Below, piece by piece: positions 26,678 to 38,884 of a DNA stretch of 64,000 nucleotides. Within the stretch, counting starts at the first letter, position 1; each line of letters starts with the position of its first letter. The stretch is from Panorpa germanica (taxonomy: Eukaryota; Arthropoda; Insecta; Mecoptera; Panorpidae). Location of the stretch: contig OY783221.1 in assembly GCA_963678705.1 (NCBI GenBank), forward strand, positions 2,790,001 to 2,854,000, in the 5' to 3' direction. Position numbers and translations under genes: made by a program. The notes under the pieces were generated by a model. That model ran no database searches, was not told where the DNA came from, and saw only the letters and a program-made list of their open reading frames with translations.

Positions 26678-29420
26678 TAATTAGACAGCCTTGTCTCCTA
26701 GATATACGAATCTCAAGATCAAGATAACTGCTAAAATAGAAGATCGCTGGTGATAGAATTAGGATATAGACCGACGAAATTATCTTTTCGAAATCATTTT
26801 TTTTATTACGCCAAATTTAATTGAGACAACAGATGTAATAAAAAAAATCTTCTTCAATTAGATCTTGTTCAATTACAAACAAAGATCGGTTCAGTACAGA
26901 AGACACTGTTTTAAGGATTATAATATCCTAGGAAGATTTTTTAATTATATAGATTAATACTTTTTAAATAGCTACGAACTAATGAAATAAAAAGACTTTT
27001 TATATTGTCTTTTTTACAATAAATATTTTCATGTTTTTCTATTAATTTTAAAGCTAGTAATTTTGTTATTATCACAGAATAAATACGAGATCAAGCACGT
27101 ACGATGTCTGCTAGAAAAAGAGATATATTCTAAATAGGAAATTATTAAATATACTTGTAAAAGACAATACAATTATTAAAAGAGCAGCTTCCATCTACGT
27201 GAATGGCTCTCAAAGAAGATGGGCCCCTCAAAATAAAATAGTTTTTGTTGTGTAACCCAGCCCTTACTTTCGTCGACATGTTACGCTTCAATACGTCAAT
27301 TTATAACTAATGTATTACATTTTTAAATAAATACATAATATATACAATACCAATATACTCGTACATATGTTTTTAATATGCGGGTTTTTCCATATGTCAA
27401 TATATAATATAATTTATTATTTTATAAATAAAACACAAATGCAATTGGAATATTAATTACTTTGTACGTTATTAGATTTTATATGATAAATAATATAACG
27501 GTTTAATTTCAACAAAACTACGTACAACGTAGTACGTGAATTAAATGTAAAATAAAACTAATTCGCAAACTGTGCGAGTAAATTCTTGTGAAAAATAAAA
27601 CCATATTGTTCCGGGTTATTAACATAAGAATTGAGGTTTTATTTAAACTTTTAATGCAAAATGTCAATCACTTTAACACGTAATGGTTATTGTTATTGTT
27701 TGCTAGGATAGTTATTCTAATGGTTTTAGTTAGTACTGTTTTGTAATAAAAAATAATTTGCAGTTTATAAATAATTTGATTACTAAATTTTATACAAAGA
27801 CCTTGAAGAAAGAATAGATTATATTGTTTGTTACTGAATCGAATTATCTTTGATTTTTAATTTAGTCAGCGACAAAAGTTATAAGTCAAAAACTAAGTCA
27901 TTCTATGCAGGCATGTGTCAGTAATTATTTTCATTAAAACAGTAAATTTGTGTGACGCAATTTATAGATGACCCCTTTTTTTATTTATTTGATAGTTTTA
28001 ATTTACTCGTATTAGATTATTCGATTATAGATAAATTAATTAAAGAAATTTGAAATAAAAATTTAAATTTTACTTAAATTAACTTAAAGTCGTTATCAAG
28101 AAAATCACTTTTCTTACTATTTTTCTTTAATATATCACAAATATCCCAATATAGAGATGTTTTATATATCACTCACACTCATTTCATTACAGTGGTTGCG
28201 AACGAAACATAAAACATGTCGCATGTTGATGTTGCACCAGAACCACAAGAGTTTTAGTATCATTAATTATTCTTCTACATATGTATACAAAAATCAATTA
28301 ACATTTTTAATACGTTAGCAGCAGACATTATACTAATCGTTAAAACGCAATAATTCCGTGTCGAATGAATTTGGGGTTGACTAATAAAATTATTGAATTA
28401 AATTCGCGGGGTCATATTTGTGCATTCATTTATTTACATAAGTCACAGTATAATGTTGTACATAACATCTATATTATATTTGCATGTGTAAAATAATATG
28501 CATATTTATCAATCCAGTAGCTAAACAAAGAGCCGTGGTACGAGGGTGAATTAGTAAGGGTTGGGCAACAATTTTAATAATTGAATATTGAATAAATGGT
28601 CCTTGTTTAATGTTTTAAATGTAGTGTGAAATATACATCACATAGTTAAACGACAATATTAGCCTAACAACTGTAGCAAGGGTTGAAACAGGGATGGAGT
28701 CAAATTACAGTAAGGGTTGGAAACTATAAGTGTGCATAGTACACACATACTTATACGTCTTTACGTAGAATATGGTATAAGTATACAAATAAATTTAAAT
28801 ATTAAAAAAATTGTCTATTAAATTTTTCGTATTAATGGAATACTATTTGAGGAATTAAATAATGTTAATAATATCTTTTTAAGGATTAAATATTATCGGA
28901 TGGTGGTGTTTAGCGGAATACACTTTGTATCGTCAGTTTCGGATTTATCTCTGTTACATACCATTTATAAAATCAGCATTTCGCTATAAATTATTAGGTT
29001 CTATATATTAAAATCACTACCAATTATTTCTGCTTAGAATTTAAATATTTTTTTAATAGATATTCATAGTCTAAATTGTTTCGTCAGAAGTTAGCGACAC
29101 TATATTCAAATTGAGCCAATAATTCACCGAATTTTGTAACACAAAGCGATTATTTACGAAGTGAATAATAGAATTGATTTCAATATTTTCGGTATTACTC
29201 AATTCCTGCTAGATATAATTTAAATCTAAGTTTTATTAATACTAAACAGACTAAATATAAATAATTAATGTTTATATAGGTTATTCAATGTTAAAAGTTA
29301 CGCTTACGTTAAAATGTATAAATAATTCATAATATTGTAATTGATTTTGTTTTAATTTATATCTTTATTATTTTTTGGGACACTATTTTTCTATTAATAA
29401 TACATTATTTCTAGGCATTT
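26678..29420. other. AT-rich intron, nothing specific seen
   Basis: Extremely AT-rich with no useful open frames. Two copies of the recurrent octamer TACTCGTA (27356, 28004) are the only notable words. Confidence 0.6.
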
Positions 29421-29860
29421 GATTTATTTTTTTTATTTATTTGCCTTTACTTTTATTCGTCATAGCCACCATCTAACATTTTTTATACATCTTTTATAAT
29501 TTATAATTCAATTTTACAAATTAACAAAAATTTAGTATTAACAGGAAAAGTATTAATCACATCTAATATTTCACTATAGAATTTTGATCTTTCTAAACTA
29601 TAATTTATGCATTCAAATATAATATGATTCAAAGTTCCTTCTTCACCACATTGACATCTATCGCCAGATTTAATATTAATTTTGTACAGGTGAGCTGGAG
29701 TTTTACAATGATTATAATTTTGCGGGACTCATTTCTAAACCTTGTCTTCTTTCTTAAATTTGAATGTAACATATAATAATCTCTTCCTTTTAACTGACTT
29801 TTGATAATGAAAATTTAAAGCACTTGTGGCACAAAACCAGTTACGTATAATCAGTCAGCT
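29421..29860 (-). mobile_element. Jockey-type non-LTR retrotransposon, 3' end, decayed
   Basis: The minus strand encodes the C-terminal region of a reverse-transcriptase polyprotein. Visible are CQCGEEGTLNHIIFEC, the Cys-X-Cys...His-X4-Cys knuckle typical of Jockey-type elements, an upstream W...R.R region, and a stop at 29501-29503 followed by about 80 bp of untranslated sequence with an A-rich end at 29421. The frame is broken near 29714-29740, and about 42 bp (in frame) is missing before the C-terminus compared with the copy at 36875-37230. It is 5'-truncated; no target duplication was found. Confidence 0.8.
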
Positions 29861-31462
29861 GTTTCACGTATTTCGATATTTATTGATTTAAGTAGTATTC
29901 TATATCAGTAGTATTTAACAATAGTATTTGTTGTTCACTTATAAATCATGAAATAATATATTTTAAATATTGTATTGTTTATATGTAATTTATTAATATC
30001 CGCCTATTTATACGGGACATAAATCAAGAATAAGTACAATCACCCTTACGTGAGTAAAAGAAACAGCGCTACAATAAAAGAGCGAGAAGTACAATATGAT
30101 TACAGTAATATACGGTCAATTAAGTAACATGACAGCCAGTTAGATATGCAATCAGTTATGATACATGCATGTATATTTTATATTGTAAAGCATGACGTCA
30201 TCAATTGTATTGTGTAATAAGGAATAAGCTTCTGTTTGAGCTACTGCAGGTGATGCAACTGCTGTTAGGGGTTACATTTCTGCAGGCTTCTTAGCGAAGA
30301 GTACTAAATATTAGATATTGTAAATATTAATGTTTGGTATATATCGATCATCCAATTCATTAGTGAGACATTTTTAGATTTATTACAAAATGATGATGTA
30401 ACTACCTAATTATTAATGCCTTTTACTTTCATAAACATAATAGAATTATCATAATAATCAATTAAATTATTAAATAATTAATAATTTATATATTATTAAG
30501 CATATTTCTACGTGTATGTACAAGTTGTAATGTTTATAACTCTTAGAATTATAATATGTGCCAAACGCTTTAATATGACAGGCCTTTGATTGCATACTAA
30601 TATTATTTTGCAGGGTAGAATAACCTTTCTTTAACGTTAATTATATTTTGCGTATATTTCTCATATTTTTCTTTTCATTTTAAATTTTAATGTAATATTC
30701 TTATTTGAATTTTGTGACAACCTTTACTTTAAGTACAGTTTATAAAATACCATGAGTGGTTTTCTTTTGATTGTACGTTGACTATTGTATGTTATAAATC
30801 CCTGGTTCTATTTGGCATAAAGGAATGTAGGTTGTTGCCGTAACTAATATGTCGTACATAATAAATGCGAATAATTATTTGCTTTGTTGAATTAATATCA
30901 GCATGAAACACGGCTACATTGTTTAAATGCATTATGATTAAAAAAATGATTATTATAAATTATTTTGCCGACAATAACAATCGTTTAATCACATTTGTTT
31001 ACGCGCTCTACATAAATCTACATCCAGTGTATGAATTAGAATCTTATTTAAAAATTGTCATTTTTTATATAAATTGCAATAAATCACTCACCCAAATAGT
31101 CTCTGTAGTACCTGCAACAAAAAAAATCAAATATTATTATTTAGTCTCATGCTTCAGTTCTACATTTCATACTACAGCCTCACTCAATACTAAGGCAACG
31201 CATAAATGTAATCAAACAAAATTATAATACAGATTAACTAGTCGAAGATCTGCGGAACGCCTAAATCTGTAATCTTTATTTAAGTTGTTTTCTTAAAACT
31301 CAATATTTCGAAATGTTCTACTAATGAACTGGACAATTTATATATCATAAGTGTTACATTATATTTATTTGTATACTTTATAGTGTATTTGGTTATTTAT
31401 CGACATATTCTTCTTCCTAATCTAGCTCATCACTAGCTGAATTACACGTAAGCGGGGAAAGG

Positions 31463-31652
31463 GGTCTTCAAAGCGTGATAAGACATGACAAAGGGAGAGG
31501 GGAGAGTCATATCGACACTAAAAGTCACTCGACATTAAAAAAGACATGGAAACAACACTAAAAAACAAAATAAGACTACAAAGACATTTTTCTTCCAATG
31601 TGTGACGTCACTATAGTGTAGAGAGACTTATTGCAGTGTGTGACAAGACGTG
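31463..31652 (+). repeat. Dispersed repeat family E, copy 2
   Basis: Reverse-complement match of 14186-14372 over its full length. It ends with GTGTGACAAGACGTG (31638-31652) and has a diverged version of the same word near its start (31472-31489). It contains a perfect TGACGTCA palindrome at 31603-31610 that is degenerate in copy 1. Confidence 0.65.
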
Positions 31653-32322
31653 ACTATAATAATTAAATTCTGCATATTTATCATTCCAGTACTACATACT
31701 CGTATAAACCGACAAGTATTGAAATCACAGTAAATACAGTTACGCACAAAGTTTAAACGCAAATAAAGAAATAATTTGATTTTGAAATAGTTGAACCATA
31801 TTTAATGGAGATTATTTTATATACACTTTCCATACATAAAAAATAATGTGTATACTTTTATAATGGTATATTAATATAATCTGAAATTGAATTTCCTTTT
31901 AAACATTTTTTTTTGAATCGGATATTAGGTACATCAAATTATTCGCTTCAAAAAATTTTTATAAATAAAATATCATTTTGTTTTCTTTTTTATATAATAG
32001 AACAAATGATGCCAACAAATTCGTTGTCGGACACAAATGACAGATTTTATGTTTGATTATCCAAATATCATTCCCCTTCTTTGTGACAATTTAATTCAGA
32101 GTTTAAAATGGTTATGTAAGTGATATATACCTTGTTGAATATTATAAGTGGTTATATATTTTCCATTTCAATCTCTGTAAGAGATGATCCCTATTTAGAC
32201 TTAGTACATATGTAATTCTATAGCACCTGGTCGATGCATAACATGATTTGCCAATCTCAATATCTAGTCATTGTGTTGGTTACCATTCATTCGCCATTGG
32301 ATGCTTTGTAACGATCGAATGA

Positions 32323-32340
32323 CATACATACATACATACA
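32323..32340 (+). repeat. (CATA)n microsatellite
   Basis: Four and a half perfect CATA units. Short and probably of no functional consequence. Confidence 0.85.
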
Positions 32341-33475
32341 TCGATGTATTATCTTCTTACGGAATTAATAATAAAAAGTATAAATAAAAAATTCATACAA
32401 AAATAAAATAAATTTAAATTATATGAGAAACAATACTGAAATTTTAAAAAGTACAAAATTTATAGAGTATGCACCAATTTTATATATTATCTAAATTAAA
32501 AATTGGAACATATTTCTGTAAAAAACGTTTTATGTTTTTGTGTACCCTAATGGAAAATTCTTTTTCTTGTGCCATTGAAAATATGTACACTCTTAAAAAA
32601 AACTTTATAAATTTTAGAACAGGGTTTAAAGCCTATTTTAGAATCAGGTATTAAAGAAAATTCAGACTCAGGTATTTAATTTTCATTTCACAGAATTGTG
32701 TAACAAATTCAGATCTTCAAAAAAATTAATAACCAGTTCTTATTTTTAATACGCATTTGTCTATTAAATTTGTATTAAAATTAAGAACATTTTTAACAGT
32801 GGTACATACTTAATGCGTAAATGAATGTATATTTACGAATTGATAATAATCAAATGTAAAAAATATTATGCTAGGATCCAATTTATCTACACCAAAGCCC
32901 CTGTGGTGTCACCAAACTTATCAAGCAGCGATATAGTGTCTTATATAATACTGTATACAGTAAGAAAACGGTAAGATTAAAAGAAAATTGACAAAAAATA
33001 ATTTGAATTTTTAATATTTTATAAATTGACTAATGCTACTAAATATGTATTTAATTTACGTATCAATTATATTCACTTGGTTCCATAGACCCGTTCGACA
33101 TTTTTATTTCTATTATTGTAGTTTACAATATAAACATATGTTCAAAGTGAATAAGTTGAATTTGTATGCACTTCTCTACATTTTATAATAGTAGATCGTT
33201 TAGGATGGTCTGTAGCTGAACATACAATGAACAAAGAGGATTTATTGTCCTGTTGTCACATAACAATATAACAAATAATAACTACAACAATAAGAGGAAC
33301 ATATTACCGATTGATATTTAAAAAATAAACCTTGAGAGTACTTATAAATACAGGGTGTTTCGACAAAAACATCTGTAAATATTTAAAGTTATTTATAATT
33401 TATATATAAATTATAAAAACAAAACTGTAAATAGTGTAAATTAAGGAGGTGTCAATGGACGATGCTTAATATCCT

Positions 33476-33478
33476 CTG

Positions 33479-33510
<32 letters not shown>

Positions 33511-33511
33511 C

Positions 33512-33551
<40 letters not shown>
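33476..33551. repeat. Perfect 38-bp palindrome followed by AT microsatellite
   Basis: Positions 33476-33513 form an exact inverted repeat (CTGTTATACATATAT... to ...ATATGTATAACAG) with no loop. It is followed at once by an AT run to 33551. It can extrude as a cruciform or fold as a hairpin in RNA. The non-AT ends (CTGTTATAC) show it is more than a simple dinucleotide run. Confidence 0.9.
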
Positions 33552-33557
<6 letters not shown>

Positions 33558-33764
33558 ATTAGTTATGGATAAATTGCTGGTGGGTCACTAGACCAATTGT
33601 AATTACGTAAATAAATTTAAAAAAGTATTAGCTACAAATTTTATTTTATTACCTGTCAAATAACAGTTCAAATAAATTTGCAGGAGTAATCATTTTAGTG
33701 TTGCTAATAGCTATTTTAATAATTTTACCTTCTACGTAACCAATATAATTTTTTTTTTATTAAT

Positions 33765-33815
33765 ACTTCACGGGCTCCTTAAGACCACGGTCCTTTTTTC
33801 GCCCTTCTTACTTTA
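33765..33815 (+). repeat. Dispersed repeat family I, copy 1
   Basis: GGCTCCTTAAGACCACGGTC followed by CTTTTTTCGCCCTTCTTA matches 46240-46292 with a few substitutions. Both copies are preceded by a poly-T run, so this may be the end of a minus-strand retroelement. Too short to classify. Confidence 0.5.
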
Positions 33816-35126
33816 TTTTATTTTATTTACATTTTATCTATTTACATTTCACCAATATAATTTTGTCATCATATTTTAAATTAATAATATATTAAACCTA
33901 CTTTAGAATCACCTTGTAATAATCTATATAGAAAATTGTCCTTATCTTTTTTAAATAAACATAAATATGACAATCGAATAATAGCATGTCATACATTGTC
34001 ATGTGACAAAAAGGAACATGCTATTGAAAAGACACCCTAGTACCAGTTTTTGACAGTAATCGTGCGGCAATGTCCGCGACAGAAGGGGAAGATCTTTACC
34101 TGGAGTGATCCACTTATTAATTTATATTCTGCCTAGTATAATTTGTCCCGCGAATTCATAAGAGCTATTATTAAAATACATACATGTGCGACCGTAGGTG
34201 GGAACAATCGGGGCAATCTTACACTGGATTAAATGGAACGTGGTTGCTTAGCCCCATCCTCTAAAATTTTCTACGGACGCCCATGTTGTTATATACACAT
34301 AGAATAGCTAATGAAGACTTTTATTTTATATCTATTATTTATACAGGAAACCTTACGACTTTATGTATTATTTTTAATACTAAGTTGCAATGATGGATCA
34401 TTTTTTTTTAATAAAATGTATTTTAATTCCTTGACCTGTTAAAATAGAGTTCAAATTTTGAAATTTAAATTTCGTTCCTTATTATATTATAATTAACATA
34501 TTTTCTATTTATTAGTTAATAATATTCAATATGGGTCACACGATTATGTTGATGGTTTATTATAAATTTGGTAAATTATCTATAAAATAATATTAAAGAA
34601 TAATGTTTAAATTTTCATACTTAATTCGAATTATCATAAATTGTCTACACGTGTATTGTTTTTTTTGTCTGTTACAAATATATTTAGTTATTGTACTATT
34701 TAAAAACTATTTTATATAGTTCTGTATATGTATATAGGGAGTAGTATAGGATATTGTAAAGGTTTCCCTGAGTAACGCAAAATACCTATATACCTGTATA
34801 CTTAATACTATTCAATCTATAACTATTTCATCAAAGAAATAATCAAATAAAAGTTATATAGAACGTTAAAAATCCTTTTAAATAATATATGATACTTTTG
34901 CATACTATGAAGGGTTTAAGAAATATGGGCAAGTTTGAAAGCGCTTGCACTCGCTGTTAAATGTCATTCGTTGTTCTGAATCATTATTAATTTACAGATT
35001 TATTAACTATCAGCAACATACAAAAATATGTTGTTTACACAAATTGTAAGATATTGAGTTCTGTATTCTATGGATAATAATTATTTTCACTTGTTAAAAG
35101 CACTTGTATTTGGCATCAAAACCGAA

Positions 35127-35460
35127 TTTTTTTTTTTTTTTTTTTTTTTTTCAACTAATCATTTTTATTTCCATAAGATAATTTTTTTAAGTTCTACAAA
35201 GCATTAGAAATATAATTTTATTAGGAGCAGAATCTACATCTTCTTTCGCATCTTTTTTTTAGTTTTATGACCATTAAAAATAAACTTTTTGTTTTTCTAA
35301 TTGAATAAAAGATAATATCTTTTAAAATCTAATTAATTTTTTAAATTCATGTGTTATGTTTGATGAGGTAAACATTTTATGTCTTTCAGACCTTAAAAAA
35401 GATTCAAATTTGTCTTCCCCGTGAAGTGCTTCATATATGGCTGCAGACAAATATTTTTGT
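35127..35460 (-). pseudogene. Retroposed 3' end of a polyadenylated transcript (processed pseudogene fragment)
   Basis: Read on the minus strand from 35459, 45 codons stay open to a TAA at 35322-35324, with a C-terminus containing SAAIYEALHGEDKFESFLRS and ending FKKLIRF. About 170 bp of untranslated sequence follows, then AATAAA (plus-strand TTTATT, 35164-35169) 12 nt before a 25-nt A tract (T run, 35127-35151). The insertion is flanked by ACCGAATT at 35121-35128 and 35461-35468, as expected of LINE-driven target duplication. I do not recognise the protein; a host gene or a retrotransposon ORF are both possible. The 5' end is truncated, so no intact gene is present. The intact tail and undisturbed frame suggest recent insertion. 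Confidence 0.7.
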
Positions 35461-35468
35461 ACCGAATT

Positions 35469-36599
35469 AGTCCGTTATTTTATTTACCAGCTTTTCTGCC
35501 AATACTCAGTGCTTAGACGTTTCATACAAACGCAGCATTAGTATCTACTAGTACAACAGATTAATTAAGAAAATGTTTACTTTTTAGTGTCACATTTTGA
35601 GTTTCATTTTCGGTGTTCCTTATACTCGTTGGTTCAAATGAACGTTTTTTTCATATAGAAATTTATAAATATTTTATATTTTGATAATTATAAATTTTCA
35701 TACATAACATGTAATTCTTATTTTTATTTTTCACACTAAAATTCAAGTCATATATTTATAAAGCTACCCAATTAAACAAGAACCCAAATTTAAATTCACT
35801 GTCTCGGTATTTCAAACAACGATATATCAAAACCATCCTCTGTATAATTCATCGTATCGTACATCGTACAAGCATTCATCTCATTATATTTTTCATTTTA
35901 TTTTTCATACACAAATTCCTCACAATTTACAATATATAGTATTTCTCCGCCTAATAATTCATACTAGCTTCTTCTAATTGCAGCAGACTTCGCTGCTGTT
36001 TCAACTTTTTTTTTACTGTGACATATACAAATATGCCGGCTTTATTAAATTGACGTTCAAGATATACAAAACGATTAGCGTTTTGACAACATTTATGATA
36101 TACCGACTGTTTTGTAATGTTTATTTCATTTTTTATATAGCAACACTTGTATATCATAAGGATGGAATCAGGCAACCCTATTCTCTGTCCTCTATCCGCT
36201 GTATAGACGTCGCGTTAACCGACGCGACGGTGATAGTTAATTTTATCCCATGTTTTTATCTCTGTGCTTAATTTAGAACGCAGCGTCCGTCGTTCTTGAT
36301 GATCTGTGAGTAATCAGATCGTGTTCGTATTAAGATAAAGTCATTATAATTAGAATCAAATTATACATATAATTTATAGTGGAATATCTTAAACGATGAA
36401 AAATCTACGTCTCACTTTATTAATGATATTTTATTTAATGATAAGACATTTACATTACTTCGTGCATTGATAATATACAACCAAAAATTGGAGCTGTTTA
36501 ATTTGGTTGAGAAAAGAACCGCATATGTATAACGGCGCTGTCATACTCAAAATTAACAATAGTGTTACCATCGGTTGAGATGTAGTCTTTAGAAATTGT
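35469..36599. other. Intron between retrocopy and retroelement cluster
   Basis: No supported gene. Overlapping frames on both strands at 35951-36271 (74 and 97 codons) have no domain features; a CpG-richer stretch with a short inverted repeat (GTCGCG...CGCGAC) lies near 36208-36228. Confidence 0.5.
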
Positions 36600-36780
36600 G
36601 CCTGTGTATGTTTATGCTCGCAAAACTTGAAAAGTAATCGGTCGATTGTCTTGAAATTTGGTACAACGTTGCAATCGAAAAAGCACGTGTTATCGAATTC
36701 ATTTGTTTCGTACCTTTCCAGTCTATATTTTCCTCTGTGTATGTGTGTGTGTATTTTATTCACTTTCCCATTCATTTCAT
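36600..36780 (-). mobile_element. RTE-like non-LTR retrotransposon 3' fragment, copy 2
   Basis: Second copy of the element at 10308-10497, same orientation, sharing TCGGTCGATTGTCTT, a GTACAACGTTG-like block and the TTTCCCATTCATTTCA end. Frames through both copies translate similarly (containing KTIDR and HKHTQA), which follows from nucleotide similarity and is not by itself evidence of coding. Confidence 0.45.
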
Positions 36781-36829
36781 AGCAAACAAACTTTAGGTTA
36801 CTCTAAGTTGAAAGCACAATTAAAACACA

Positions 36830-37647
36830 TTTAATTTTTTTCTTTTCATTTATTAAATTTAATAGCACTTCCCAACTATAATCAAAATTAAAAGTAATCA
36901 TTGCAAAACTTCAGCTCACCTGTACAAAATTATTATTAAATCTGACGATAGATGTCAATGTGGTGAACAAGGAACTTTGGATCATATTATATTTGAATGC
37001 ATAAATTATAGTTTAGAAAGATCAAAACTGAATAGTGACATATTAGATGTGATTAAAACTTTTCCTATTAATACTAAATTTGTGTTAAGTGATTCAAAAT
37101 TAATTAGTGATTTATTGAAATATTTAGAAATTTGTAAAATTGAATTATAAATTATAAAAGATGTATAAAAAATGTTTGATGGTGGCTATGACGAAAGAAA
37201 GTCAAGGCAAATATGTAAATAAATTTAAAATAATAGCACTTCCCAGACTTTCGTCCTTATGTGCTGCTTTGTCCACTTATTCTATCGCCCTTAATTTTTT
37301 ACATTTCAATTACATTCATATATAATTATATAAGAACAAATAAAATATGTACAAAAGAACTTATTATAACTCAATTTATCTAATTTACTGTTCCCGGAAA
37401 TTATCCCAAATCCATTGCTTAAATTCTTCTCCTTCACTTCCTATTACTGTCTCTGTAACCCTTCCTCTTATTACTTCATCATTCTTCAATAGCATTTTTC
37501 TAGTTTCAAAAATCTCCTTCGCATACTCATTATAATATCGATACCTAATCTTTCCATTTACTAGGTACTCTAGACTTCCAATTTCTCTGACTTTTATTCT
37601 ATCTCGAAATTTTACGTCTGGGCATTCTTTCAACATATGCATCAGTG
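36830..37647 (-). mobile_element. 5'-truncated Jockey-like retrotransposon (outer element), interrupted
   Basis: The minus strand carries the last 85-87 codons of a retrotransposon polyprotein, starting at the truncation with TLMHMLKECPDV (compare the His-X4-Cys knuckle of Jockey-type C-termini) and ending FKQWIWDNFREQ with a stop at 37385-37387. The 3' untranslated region continues to an A-rich end at about 36830 but is split by the plus-strand element at 36875-37230. Direct repeats CAATTAAAACACA at 36817-36829 and 37648-37660 are its target-site duplication. It belongs to a different family from the element inside it. Confidence 0.75.
36875..37230 (+). mobile_element. Jockey-type retrotransposon 3' end (inner element) with perfect 15-bp target duplication
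   Basis: The frame is open from the 5' truncation point at 36875 to a TAA at 37148-37150 (91 codons). It includes HLYKIIIKSDDRCQCGEQGT and then LDHIIFEC, the C-terminal Cys/His knuckle. About 80 bp of 3' untranslated sequence ends in an A-rich stretch. TAATAGCACTTCCCA is repeated exactly at 36860-36874 and 37231-37245, and both copies derive from the outer element. It is the same family as 29421-29860 but better preserved. There is no endonuclease or polymerase domain, so it is immobile. Confidence 0.85.
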
Positions 37648-38695
37648 CAATTAAAACACAATAATATCCAAATTTTTTGGTCTAATTTCAGTCACAATTT
37701 TTTAACATGCCCGGCCATTCCTACTCTTACCCCATTCCTCCCCGAGAGTCAGTTGTTCTCTTGCATATTACTTATGTAACAAATTTCTTCCTTGAAATGT
37801 CACGGGCAATGTTTAGTTTGTTACAAATACTGTTCTTCTAATTTCATCTGCACGCATTTATCCGGTGGCCTTGTCATTCATATGTTGACAACGTGTCACT
37901 CATCTTAACAATACAGCATTAACCGTTAAACGATAGCAGCGCCATTACCACACCACCTACATGTCATATGTATGTAACGAATAATATTTAATAAGTGAAA
38001 CTATCACAAAGTTCAAATCTCACAGCTCAGATGTCACATTAAATATGACACATACTCAAAATATAAATATTTAACATATATATCATACGAGTAACATACG
38101 AGTAGAGGATAGGTTGAAGCATCTCACAGGCTTCTATAATTAAAACTCTTACAAGTAAAAACATGATTGATAGTGTATACAAAATGCGTGACGTGTCACA
38201 GACTCATGAGTTATATTTAAATGAGTTACGCATCAGTGTCAACTACGACGAGTTGAGACTCGGGCTTAATAAATTGCAGGGTGGGCCCTTTCAAATTCAA
38301 ATTGTTATGATAGACTATATTAATGTAATTATTAAAAAAATTATAACAGGGTGTTCTAATACTTTATTGTATACGATTTGGTCATTTGTTTTTATTGAGT
38401 GTTTACCAACTACAGAGTACAATGCGACTTAGACCTAATCCGCACTGTGTCACATTGTGCGGATGTTTAATTGGAACATACATTAGTTTTTAAATCTGTA
38501 ACTTCATCTATACTTATTTAGTATTATTCTCAAAAATTGTTTAAATTTTTAACCTTAATTTTATAAACTCAATTTAAGTTTTAAAATATATTTAATAAAA
38601 TATTTCGTTAAATAAATGAATTTCAAATTATTGTTTATGGTATTAATTCATCTCATACAATAGTATCAGAAATAATAATCAATATCCAGTAAACA

Positions 38696-38884
38696 TTTTG
38701 GAGTCACTTTGACATCATATTGAAAATGCGTATGATTTTTTTGTCATGAAAGAGTTCATTTATAGTTCAGTTTCTAACAGTCGTTATATGAAATGTTTAT
38801 TTTATCGGGTACAAATGGCTAAACCGCTCCACCTGTCGGAATACAAATGAAGATACAGTTGATGCGAACTATAATTGAAGTGAC
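38696..38884 (+). mobile_element. TA-inserting MITE family B, truncated copy
   Basis: Starts CCAGTAAACATTTTGGAGTC as in 25033 and runs through CACCTGTCGGAATACAAATG to TATAATTGAAGTGACA, then departs from the complete copy about 40 bp before the expected second terminus. The orientation is opposite to 26460-26677. Confidence 0.75.

Larger units (their letters stand above)
29861..35120. other. AT-rich intron with scattered short repeats
   Basis: No gene recognised. It includes a CRE palindrome at 30193-30200, repeat E copy 2, a CATA run (32323-32340), the AT palindrome and microsatellite at 33476-33551, and a short repeat at 33765-33815. A 102-codon plus frame at 30919-31227 shows no domain and is compositionally like its flanks. 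GGACGCCCATG near 34280 resembles a decayed transposon end. Confidence 0.55.

Noticed and set aside
30919-31227. 102-codon plus-strand frame
   Set aside because: Composition matches the AT-rich flanks, no domain or exon signals.
36455-36775. 106-codon minus-strand frame resembling one at 10209-10418
   Set aside because: The protein similarity follows from the shared RTE-like repeat; neither copy shows a conserved reverse-transcriptase or other domain.
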